Source of the DNA: Saccoglossus kowalevskii
Taxonomy: Eukaryota > Hemichordata > Enteropneusta > Harrimaniidae
Direction of reading: 5' to 3'
Assembly: GCF_000003605.2 (NCBI RefSeq)
Contig: NW_003149274.1
Coordinates: 28,192-74,375, forward strand
DNA: 46,184 nt
Position numbers and translations under genes: made by a program. Positions 14,005-25,000 of the stretch are shown one piece after another (positions within the stretch are counted from its first letter, which is position 1; each line of letters begins with the position of its first letter). The notes under the pieces were generated by a model that was not told where the DNA came from, made no database searches, and worked only from the letters and a program-made list of their open reading frames with translations.

Positions 14005-14479
14005 CCCATCACGAATATTAATGATTTGCAACGCATGGGAGTTTACGCAAGTGCATGAACGTGTTTTGGACGTCATGATTTATATAATCTTTTAATTGAT
14101 TTTAGTAGGATATTAGGGGCAGTTCAAAATGTTGGCGCTATACTGCATACAGATCAATTGTAATTATAACTATTTCTGCATTACAAATAGAGAATATTTT
14201 TGTCACTTATCCAATTGAACTCACGAGATGGTTAGTTTTCTGTCACAATCTATGGTATATTTGTTCAACCAAGGTCAGTACAAGTCCGTGACTGGTGTTA
14301 AACAGCGAATGTAACATACTTTTAATTCAGTCATGAAGTAAATCAAAGAGTTGTTTAAAGAACGACTGGCATTAATCACGTTTTCCATCATGAATCACAA
14401 GTTTGTGAACAAATACCAGACAGTTCTATGTTCACCTTGCCGGACATATCTAACATGAACTTATTTGATTGTGCCCAGA

Positions 14480-15700
14480 TTCACATGTGAACCTGGCTGA
14501 ACTCGTTCAAAACACTCCTTGAATGGCTGTACGCCTTGAAGTATTTTGTCGCACAGACTATATCGTGAACTATACGGTAATGTGTTTGTCAGTTGTGTAT
14601 TTATAAAAAAAAACAATAATTTGGCGTGTTTTGTGGGGTTACCTTACTTAAAATACCTAACCGCCATTTTACCGCAAGCCGCCAATACGGGGTGATATTA
14701 TGGCTCAAAGATTCATAGAGAACCCTTTATTTAATGTTTATCTTGTATAGAAGGTATATATCAAAGATAATTTCATGAGTTATTTGACTTCAGCTTTCAG
14801 AAATAATAAAAAAGTAAATACAATATTTTACCGAGTTCAACCTCTTCCAAAACAAATTTCACCGAACCTTTCCCAATATAAAAAAATAGCATCTGTACTG
14901 TTTAGTAATATACACATCTTATAGGATTGAGGAGTTACGTAAACAAAAGCAATGTCTTGTTCATGTATTGCAGCATGGGATCCGTCTTGACGGTAGTTTA
15001 GTCCTACCACATACATATTCAGAGACTATAAGTGTATGTATGTTGAAGATAATGTCAAACAGATGTATGCTCAATGTACACATACAAGCCATTTCCAATT
15101 TGCCTGATGTAGACTGTAAACTACTCAATTATGGTAACAGCTTAATGTGGATCATACTGAACTCGTTCATCGACAATCAACAACACTTATTTTAATTTTT
15201 GACATTGCCATGAACTGCAGTGTGTTTGAAAGAAGTTTGTTTACATTAAATATGGCTCGCCATTAATGCGACGTATGGTGATTACTGAACTCAACTACCA
15301 CCAAGTATTGATCATAAATTTGATTTGTAAACGACATCAACGTATTGAGTGTCAGCTATATGGGGATAGCTAAACGGACAGTAACACTTACAAATTCCAC
15401 GTACAATGAGATAAACGAAAGATACATTGTATGCCATTTTACTTTGCTGACGCAGACCGCAACTTGTTAACATGATCTATTCAATTACGGTTCAAGTTAA
15501 CGTGGGGCAGACTGAACTAGTTCAAAAACACATGCCAACACTTCGTGAATCTCTCACTGACTTTTCCATGAACTGTAGTGTGTGTGAAAGATGTTTGTTT
15601 GTATAAAATACCCAGGCGTGTATAATAGTGTAATGTACGTTGGTTACTTAACTCAACTGCCATAAATTTAATTTTTGTTAAACGTCTAGAATAAACTTTA
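14480..15700. repeat. Internal tandem units of a few hundred bases at the start of duplication copy A
   Basis: A block starting CTGAACTCGTTCA followed by CATGAACTG(C/T)AGTGTGTGTGAAAGA recurs at 14497 (first half only, degenerate), 15157 and 15512. Flanking text such as ACTCAACTACCACC...AAATTTGATTTGT is shared by the last two units. Spacings are about 660 and 355 bases. Copy B has the same two-unit arrangement at about 22393 and 22757. The repeat is non-coding. Confidence 0.6.
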
Positions 15701-15967
15701 GGCAAACTGTGTTTCCTGTAATATACAAAAGGATGTTCTAATTTGTTCTAACATGTTTAGTTGTAAAATTGAAATCTTATTTTCAGGTTCATCCAGCTAG
15801 AATTTTAATATTATATTGACTGATGACTGAGTATTAAAATATTGACTAAAAACACACACAAAAACACAATGGTCACCCCGAATCCAGGTAAAACATCGAC
15901 TTAAATATATAACAACATCATTGTGAGATAACAATACATCAAATAGATGCTTAAGATACGCAGCTAG

Positions 15968-16579
15968 ACTTGCAAAGTCGGGACTTCTGTTTTTGTTTCA
16001 CAGACAAAAATATAATTAATTCTCAATTTAGCCTTTTTAACGTGACCGCGAAAACTAGCGTGACTGCAAAAGAAATCCCGACTGGACGCATCTGCCGGTG
16101 ACCCCCTGCGTTGGAGTGAAAACCGGAGCGGAATAACTCCGGTGATTATGCTAATTAAAAGTTGTTGACTAGCATTAACAACGAATTAAAGTGCAGCTAT
16201 TTGCGTTGCATCTTATCTATGTTAATGTGCGTAACCTTTCACTTCTGAGGTCTCGGCGATTTTGAAAGGCTATTTATTTACATTGGACAATTAAATCGAC
16301 TTGTTTTCAGTAAACATGGATCATGAAAATATGGCCTTTGCACTTAGAATATTAAAGTACCAATCTCTGCGATCGAATCGAAGAAACCTTTCACACACCC
16401 ACTTATGAATAATCAATGACATCATGATTAATAAATAGCAGCCAAATGCCTGTATTTGCGTCCAGTCGGGATTTCTTTAGCGGTCATATTTGTTTCACGA
16501 TCACTCTAAAAGGACTAAAAGAACAATTAATTATTTCTTTTTGTAAACAAAGAAGAAGTGCCGACTTTGCCAATCTAAC
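15968..16579. mobile_element. Non-autonomous DNA transposon, 612 bp, with inverted ends and 10-bp target duplication
   Basis: The ends form an imperfect inverted repeat of about 115-125 bases. The left has GCAAAGTCGGGACTTCT through AAAGAAATCCCGACTGGACGC; the right end, reverse-complemented, has GGCAAAGTCGGCACTTCT through the same AAATCCCGACTGGACGC block. ACGCAGCTAG is duplicated at 15958-15967 and 16580-16589. Copy B at about 24009-24030 lacks the element and keeps a single related site (ACGCACCTAG). No transposase is encoded. A 9-10 bp duplication with long inverted ends suggests the Mutator-like group, but this is inferred from structure only. Confidence 0.8.
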
Positions 16580-19502
16580 ACGCAGCTAGCACTGGAACAC
16601 TATTACTCGTACAACGCATTACATGCATGAGACGTGGAGCGAAACAGTAAATTATAAAGCCTGTAAATTAAATTATTCAGCTTAACTGATGTACTTCAGA
16701 TATGAAGTTTGTAAGATAAAATATTATGTGACTTGAAAGTGACGCGTTTTGCTAGGGGTAGTGACAATATGCGGTAGTATCATATTCAGCACATTCAAAC
16801 GATATTAACACACCCGCGCAAATTTATTTCTACAAATATACTGCTGCTACAAAGATATCGTAGTGTATCGCCATCTCGTGGGTCAGATAGATTATATGTT
16901 GCATATAAATACTATCAGTAGTATACTCTTCTGATATATATCTCCTATAACGTTCTTAATAATTTGCACAATGCAATCCATTTTACCTCAAAATTAGTAA
17001 CTACCCGAACATCAAAATCAAGACCAGATATCTAATGACATCCTACTATGGCACAGTATTGTTTTCTATTAACAATCGTCTGCGATACATGTATCGGGAA
17101 TTCAATGAAAAATTGCACCTTAAAATTGCATGATATGTTTCACTATTGTAATTGTGTAATAGTCCACTGTAACCAAATACTCATTTCTACAGCATGCACA
17201 CTAATTAGATCTGTCATTGGAATAGAATCTTTATGTTGCTTCTTTCTGCTGTGTCGTTACTACTGTTTGAAACATGTTCCTATATGCCAAAATATGTCGA
17301 AGGAATATTTAAGATTTTTACTATTTTTTACACTGAATTCGTAATAAAATCAAAAGTAATGAGTTTATTTCAACGGGTAGTGCAGCTTTGGGACAAGGAA
17401 TCCATTATGTATCACTGTTGTTAACGGAAGTTATATACTATTTGTTTCAGTCTACAGTGCAAAATCATTGCTTCTAGGCACTGAAATAAATATATCTTGT
17501 ACCATATTGACCATTTCAATGTCTTTCTGTAGACCATATGTAGGTTGTTCATGACCTAATTTTCATTCTGATGCCAGATATGTGTATTGGTGAATTCGTT
17601 CAATCGCTAGAATTACTGCCTTACTGACTATTTTTTTTTCATTCCTTAGATTCCCTGGTTACTGTATAGGTTGATGTTCTGCTTGCAACAGCTGTAGTTG
17701 CCTGTACATTGTGGATCAAGGTTGCACCTCGATCTGTTTAGATGCATCTGCTTGTAAGGTTTGATTATAGTATTTGTTATAGGTATAGTAGTATAGGAGC
17801 AAAACGTTTCAAAACACGTTAGAAAGACCCCATGTACTTCACATACGAATGGTTATTGCAAAGTGAATTCATATGTGTTTCAATTTTCAGCTTGATTGAC
17901 TTCCTTACTGCCAATGTCACTGCTATAGAGTCAGATTTGCAAATCACAAAATAATGCTACGAATCTGGGACATGATGAATCCGTTTGTATACTGAAGTGT
18001 CCCTTTGTTATTCATGAATATTTTAACGACCGTGTTTGCAGAGATCGATGAAAACCGTATTTTGTAGACCGCTAGGTGTTTACTGGTCCACGCTATGTCT
18101 GATTTAGTAATCAACTGTGTATGTTTTGTAGCTCACTTGCCTCCCGCTTTTAACTTTGCCAAGATTGCCGCAAATACATAGTTTGCTAGTTTGAATTTTT
18201 CTTAGTGAATAATGACTCTGACGGATGTTTTCTTGAAGTCACACTGTAGGTCGTGTCTGTTGACCTCTAGTTATGTGACTCCTGGTCCGAACGAAAAACC
18301 AACGAAAGTTCGGTGGCATCTTCTACTGACATCTTGAACGTTTACAAACAATAACCTTGGTCTGGTGCATGCTCACATGGTGTGATTAGTCGAACCTTTG
18401 CCTTATTGACGTCATGTTGGGAACAGTCTAGCCACTATCCAGGAACAGTGTAAAATTATTTATTGTCACATAGTTCCGTATTTCCAAAGAACAGCACGTA
18501 ATTTTGACGAGGTGCGTTAACACGAGCAAGTGATCTCCTTATAAATCTCAATGAACTTATCCGCAATGTTATCAAGAATAATTAACCGCTCTCTTGCAGT
18601 TGGATTTAAAGATGTGGTTAAGAGAACAATCGCCCGTGACATCTTCCGTAATATTTGTGATGAGTGATTGTAACCACATCCCTGTAATTGTGCTAACGTT
18701 CCGTATTGGTAGTACCAAAATAGTGTGACTTACTTTTATATAATTGTCGTCATGAGTAGCATGAATTCTATCGTTATAATATTACTTTATCCACTGTACA
18801 CATGGTTTGAAATTGGGTTGCAGATGTTGGTTTTACAATAGTTTAAATTAATCTTACTCACTATTATAGGGCATTCGCCCAAAGCGTGTACTTTCTCACT
18901 GAATATTCCGAAGGAGGTTATTTTTAATGGATCAATCACAAAAAGAAGGCGCCTGCATTGAATTCACTAAAGTCTACTTTGAACATAAACAAACTGATTG
19001 CCTAGTTTATAGTATAAAATATTAAACGATTAACGTCATCAGACTCATCTGTTAAAACTTTTCATATACATTGGATGATTTCCAATAGTAATAGTATGTT
19101 TTAAAAAAGGTTATAAAATGCTGAATGAGCAAGATTAATGCTCCTTTATGAACATTTGTTTTGCATTACGGCTAAATAAAACACTTTAAACACGTCCGTA
19201 TATATTGTACAATAAAACTCAAATAAATAAAACCACAGCTTTGAGATACAAGGGAAACCTATAACTTTACATGTATTAGGCGTCTTAAAATCGAATTGTA
19301 TATGTTATCAACAGAAGGGCGAGTTAAATTATAATCTACATGTTCTGCTGTAAAACTGGGCTCCTATTTTGAAGTTTTAGTACCATTTTTACCACCGTAC
19401 TCACAATCGAGAAAAGAACACATTTTTCACGTACAGCGAGGAGTCACATGCATCTATACAATCAATTAGCTTTTATTAATGTTTGAGTTGCCGTCGATCA
19501 CA

Positions 19503-19513
19503 GGTATCGAACC
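19503..19513 (-). other. B-box-like motif, possible old SINE fragment
   Basis: The minus strand reads GGTTCGATACC, 10 of 11 matching the RNA polymerase III B box (GGTTCGANTCC). I cannot find a convincing A box or tRNA fold. The matching position in copy B (about 26897) has lost about ten bases here. A tRNA-derived SINE remnant is possible. Confidence 0.2.
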
Positions 19514-19880
19514 AACAACCGAAGACGGAAAATCACTAGTTCATGCTATAGTTCATACTATCTGTAGCCATCACAGTATGAAAAATATAGGGCAAGGCGT
19601 ATGAAGTTTTCCTTCTGTGACACACACACAGACAGGCGGCCATACATTCCATAGTTACTGAATATTAGTAATAAATAATAGTAAAGGTAGTAATAATATA
19701 ATTAATAAAGGGAAAGTGGTTGAATTTGTTACGACATTTCTAAAATAAGCTTTACACAGGATAGTATGGAATATGGAAAAATGAACGCACTTAGCTGATA
19801 ATTGCGGTGACTTGCTTTGTACAACGTTATAAACGTGTCATTCGCTAGTTTACCACAAGTACTCCAAGTACACATGCTCC

Positions 19881-21004
19881 CAATCTGATTAAAATCTGAT
19901 GTAGTGTACGGGCTTTAATTATTTTGGCTATAAACTTATTTTAATTTTATTTTTTATTACTTTTGTTATTAGTGCCTTTTTATTTTATTATCATTTTACT
20001 TTGATTTTGATTTCGTGTTTTTTTTAATTCCGCCCTACATACATCTGATCCGATGCCTATGTAACGAGATTTCAACGAGACCCACTATCGGCGATTTTAG
20101 TCAACGAATCACAGACCTCCTTCTATAGCGCACATGATGACGTCACCGGGCAGAGTCAGGTACATACATACTCAAATAAAATGGCGGATTATACCGATGT
20201 TATAATTAGCGACCGATAATAACACGGCTTTTCGGTAAGTTTATTNNNNNNNNNNNNNNNNNNNNNNNNNNNNNNNNNNNNNNNNNNNNNNNNNNNNNNN
20301 NNNNNNNNNNNNNNNNNNNNNNNNNNNNNNNNNNNNNNNNNNNNNNNNNNNNNNNNNNNNNNNNNNNNNNNNGAAATATTTTTTGCTCCAATTTTCTGCG
20401 TCCATTCCGTGGGCCGGTGACCGTTGTACAATTTAAAATCAGTTTGCATTGTTTACTATAGCTGTTTACAGTGTTCTAATCATTACGATTTACTTATTTT
20501 TTTGCTTCCATTCTAGATAATTATGCTCACTGATGTAAAATTGAAGCGATGACTGACTGAATGAATGAACGAACCTTGGCTGGCGAAGATGTATCTGGAA
20601 GTGTACACATTTGTTGGAAGTGAAAAAAATATTCAATGTAATGACAAAAATTGTAAAATTTCTTCTGTAAATAAAAATGTACTAGCAATTGTCTATTAAT
20701 GGTTTATTCAAGTGGGCAAAATATAATGTACAGAAAGCTTGCCCATATACATTGAAAAGTAAGCAACTGACAGCCTGTATAAAAGGGGGGCTGTGATTGG
20801 CTGTTACTTACGCGAGATTTGAACAGGACTTACATAGACGTCGGATCAGATGTAGGTAGGGCGGAATTAAAACAAATCACAAAATCAAAATCAAAGTAAA
20901 ATAATAAAATAAAAAGGCATTAATAACAAATATAATAAAATTAAAATAAGTTTATGGCCAAAATAATTAAAGCCCGTACACTACATCAGATTTTAATCAG
21001 ATTG
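19881..21004. mobile_element. Non-autonomous DNA transposon, about 1.12 kb, with long terminal inverted repeats and 9-bp target duplication
   Basis: The outermost 24 bases are a perfect inverted pair starting CAATCTGATTAAAATC. Similarity continues for about 175 bases (19881 to about 20063 against about 20835-21004) and more weakly to about 240 bases, including a shared AATCACAG..CC.CCTT.TATA block. ACATGCTCC is duplicated at 19872-19880 and 21005-21013. Copy B (about 27247-27255) has a single ACAAGCTCC and no element. The middle contains an assembly gap and no transposase frame. Long inverted ends with a 9-bp duplication fit Mutator-like MITEs. The family is inferred, while the boundaries are directly visible. 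Confidence 0.88.
20246..20372. other. Assembly gap (127 N)
   Basis: A run of N inside the 1.12 kb inverted-repeat transposon. The true length may differ. The hairpin-forming arms on either side may be why assembly failed here. Confidence 0.95.
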
Positions 21005-21665
21005 ACATGCTCCACACTGTCATGGCAATGCATATTACCAAACGGTTTTTACAGATGTACAGTAATTTGTTATTTCTTAGACATTAATATCACAATGCCA
21101 ACAATATCGTCAGGCTAATATGCCATTCTGGTTATCGAGGCGGAATGATATATATGCAATCATAAACACCAGACCAGTCAAGCAAACATGTACTGTCGGT
21201 TTTTTTTCCTAAGTAATTGAGTCGTATTATTAATACACGTACTGAACAAAACTCAACATGTGTTCACTGAAATCCACGTGTGCTCTATGATAGCATCACC
21301 ATGCGTTTGATATTTTAAAAGACTCATACTGCCAGAAGGACAAGGTTTCTAATATGCCATATGTTAGGTTCTCATACTATATCCAATTTCTCCCTGTGTT
21401 TTGACGGAAAGTGTGTAATATGAGAACATTTACTGTGCCTAGACGGACATGCGCAAACAGAATCTCTGACGTCACATTCAATCGCATATATAGAAGCCGT
21501 GTATTCATGATCAACATGATTGATCTAGTTGTTTATTTTTCATTTGTTTGTTATGTACTGTCCGCAAAGTTTGAATGAATGTGGCATGGTTCATTTTATA
21601 GAACGTCAAGACATATTGCCGTTCAACATTATGAGAAACTTATTTTTTAGCGAAAATGCTAACTA

Positions 21666-22066
21666 CAACTCATAAATTGTGTCACGTTTACTTTAAGATG
21701 CAAATTTGTATGATTGACAGCAGCAGAAACATTATCATGCCCGAACTATTTCGGGTTTCGAGTATTGAGACTGTGATTCATACTCTCAACCTTTTTATTC
21801 ATTTAACAGCGTTAAAATCAGAGATTATATAGCATCTAAAAATCTAATAAGTATAATATTTAATAATTTCTACATAATTTGTTATCAAAATTTGCCTCAT
21901 CATAAGTGTTGCGTAATTTAGTACTAACTTTGCTGATTAGGTCAAAGCTGTATTGGCCAATCATATCACAGATTTAAAGTGTGACGTCACTTTCAAAGTG
22001 TGTAATACCAAAAATATCACACGGCTGTTATTACACTAAAAGTGCATGATACATGTGATAAAAAAT
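21666..22066. other. Spacer between duplication copies A and B
   Basis: About 400 bases not shared by either copy. No gene or repeat recognised. Confidence 0.5.
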
Positions 22067-25000
22067 GTTACCGAGATCAACCTCTTCCAAAACAAAACTC
22101 ACCACACCTGTCCTTATATCAACAAGAATATCCTCTGTACTGTTTAGTAATATACACATCTTACAGGATTGAGGAGTTACGTAAGCATGTTGAATTATAC
22201 TTTAGTATTGCCACATAGGATCCGTCTTGGCGTTAGTTTAGTCATAACACATACATATTCAGAGACTATAGTGTAAGTATGTTGAAGAAGATGCCATGCA
22301 GATAGGCTCAATGTACAAATACCAGCTATTTCCAATTTCACGTGCCTGATGTAGACTGTAAACTACTCAATTATGGTACAGCTTAATCTAGAGCACATTC
22401 GTTCAATCACAATTGGCAACACTTCTCTGCTGTATGCCTGGAGCATTTTTTTTATTTTTGACATTACCATGAACTGCAGTGTGTTTGAAAGAAGTTTGAT
22501 TGTATTACAAATGACGTACGGTAGTTATTGAACTCAACTACCACCAAGTATTGATCATAAATTTGATTTGTAAATGACATCAACGTATTGAGTGTCAGTT
22601 ATAGGGGATAGCTAAACAGACAGGGACACTCACAAATTTTACGTACAATGAATTGAGGAAACGAAAGAGACATTGTATATCATTTTACTTTCCTGACGCA
22701 GACCGTAACGTGTTACTACTATCATTTCAATTACGTTCACGTTAACGTGGGGCAGACTGAATTCGTTCAAAAACACATGAAAGCACTGTATGTATACCCG
22801 GGGCTATTTCTCACACTTTCTTTTCCATGAACTGTAGTGTGTGTGAAAAATTGTAATGAACTTTGGTTACCGAACTCAACTGCCATAAAGTTCATTTTTG
22901 TTAGACGTCTCAAATGAACTTGAGACAAACTGTGTCTCATTCTTATAGACAAAGGGATGGCCTAATTTATAATTAGCATGTTTGACTGAGTATTAAAATA
23001 ATTTTATTCAAATGATGGGTAGGACCAGCACGAATTAGAATACTGTCTCTCTAGCCTGGTGGGCAGTTATTGAACAGCTGACCCATTAGATACAACGTTT
23101 CATCTAACTGATAACATCAAAGCTGCTACTCTTTGAAAACAATTTGACAATTTACACATTGAAATGACCGACAACAAGTCCTTCATTAAAATCTAAAAAA
23201 GCCAGTTTCCCATACTAATAGCTAAAACAACAATAATATATTCGCTTCCAATAATAAGGAATGCATAATAAGCGTAAAAATTGGCATCAACTGCCCACTT
23301 AATATTGTGCAGATTGAAGTTCTTCCTAGAACACCTGAATGCCTGAATGGAGCAATACCCAAAGTGTAGTATAGTGCTGCAGCTACTATGCTCAATAGTA
23401 GGACACGTTATTCACTTTGATTATACTCAGATTTCAAAAGATATTCACTCTATAATACTCTTTGAATATTGCCGGACATTGAGTTATGCAACTTACAGAG
23501 TAACCCCCGAGATATCAGAGTTGGACAACTGACAGAGTGGTACAATAAATACCCCAAAACTATAGTAGTTGCATGGGAGCAAAGCCTTTGGAGATATCGT
23601 GTCTCCCCCAAGGAGTATACATCTTACTTATATACGTATTTGATAACATGTCGAGTATGGTGTCTGTCTGAGACCAATGTCAGAAGCTGGATATTATTTA
23701 ATTTGTAAATAATCCTGAAACCGTGATCTTGAATTTTCGAAGGTTCTTGCATATGTCATTCGTTAATTGATTTTTAATAGTAGGTTATAAATTGTTTGTA
23801 AATGCAAATGTTGTTACTATGGTATAGTTTTAGCTAAAATTAAAACTTTATCTCTAGTTTGATAATCTAATACCATAAACAAGTCTACCAGATATCTTGT
23901 TTCCCACCATTAACATAGTAATAGGCATGAAGAAAAGCACAATTTCAAACATTGATTTAAATTTATAACAGCATCATTGTGAGATAACACTACATCAAAT
24001 AGCTGCTTAAGACACGCACCTAGCACTGACACTATATTACTCATACATAGCATTACTTTATGTATGAGATGTGGAGCGAAATTAAAAGTAAAATATAAAA
24101 CCTGCAAATTAAATTATTCAGCTTAACCTTATTATATCTGATGTACTTAATATTATAAAGTTTGTAAGATAATATATTGAGTGTTGTAGACTTGCAAATG
24201 ACATGTTTTGCCAGGGGTAGTGCCATCATGCGGTAGTATCAGATTCAGCACATTCAAACGAAATTAACACACCCACGCAGATTTATTTCTACAAATATAC
24301 TGCTCCTACAAAGATATCGTAGTATATCGCCATCTCGTGGGTCAGATAGATTATATGCTGCATATAAATATTATCAATAGTATACTCTTCTGATATATAT
24401 CTCTTTTAACTTTCTCAGTAATTTGCATAATGCAATCCATTTTACTTCCAAATTAGTAACTACCCGAACACCACGATCAAGGCCGGATATCTAATGACTT
24501 CCTTCTATGGTGCAGTACTGTTTCCTGTTAACAATTGTCTGAGAAACATGTATCGGGAATTCAATGAGAAATTGCACCTTGAGATGGCTTAATGTTTTTC
24601 ACTATTGTAACTGTGTAATAGTCCACTGTAACCAAATACTCATTTCTACAGTATGCAAACTAATTAGTTCCGTCCTTGGAAAGAATCTCCATGCTGTTTC
24701 TTTCTATTGTGTCGATCCTACTATTTGAAAGATGTCCCTATATGCCAAAATATGTTGAAGGAATATTTTGCCGTCAAATATTTTTACTATTTTTTACACT
24801 GAATTTGTAATGAAATCGAAAGTAAGGAGTCAATTTCAACGTGTAACGCAGCATTGGGACAAGGAAAACAAAATTACTGTTGTTAACAGCAGGTTTATAT
24901 ACATTTTGTTTCAGTGTGCAGTGTCAAATCATTGCTTCTAGACACTGAAATTATTAGACCTGTAGATTGTTCATCTTGTAAGAAATTCAATGCATAACCT

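Larger units (their letters stand above)
14827..21665 (+). repeat. Copy A of a large direct duplication
   Basis: Collinear with 22067-27933 (copy B). Shared text begins at TTACCGAG(T/A)TCAACCTCTTCC and ends at AAAATGCTAACTA. Offsets run from about 7240 at the left, through about 7440 in the middle, to about 6250 at the right, because of insertions. By eye a 240-base sample (16800 against 24250) differs at about 10% of sites. After subtracting the two transposons in A and the extra segment in B, both copies come to about 5.0 kb. Neither copy keeps an open reading frame that the other preserves. For example, the 98-codon frame at 17048-17344 has an early stop in copy B. I infer a non-coding segmental duplication or two copies of an unknown large repeat. 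Confidence 0.85.

Noticed and set aside
17048-17424. 98-codon cysteine-rich, membrane-like frame in duplication copy A
   Set aside because: The copy B counterpart (from about 24507) has an early stop and indels, so it is not maintained as coding.
19503-19513. Functional tRNA gene
   Set aside because: Only a B-box-like motif is present; no A box or cloverleaf can be drawn.
20189-20449. Open frames spanning 20.2-20.4 kb (minus)
   Set aside because: They bridge the N gap inside a non-autonomous transposon; artefacts.
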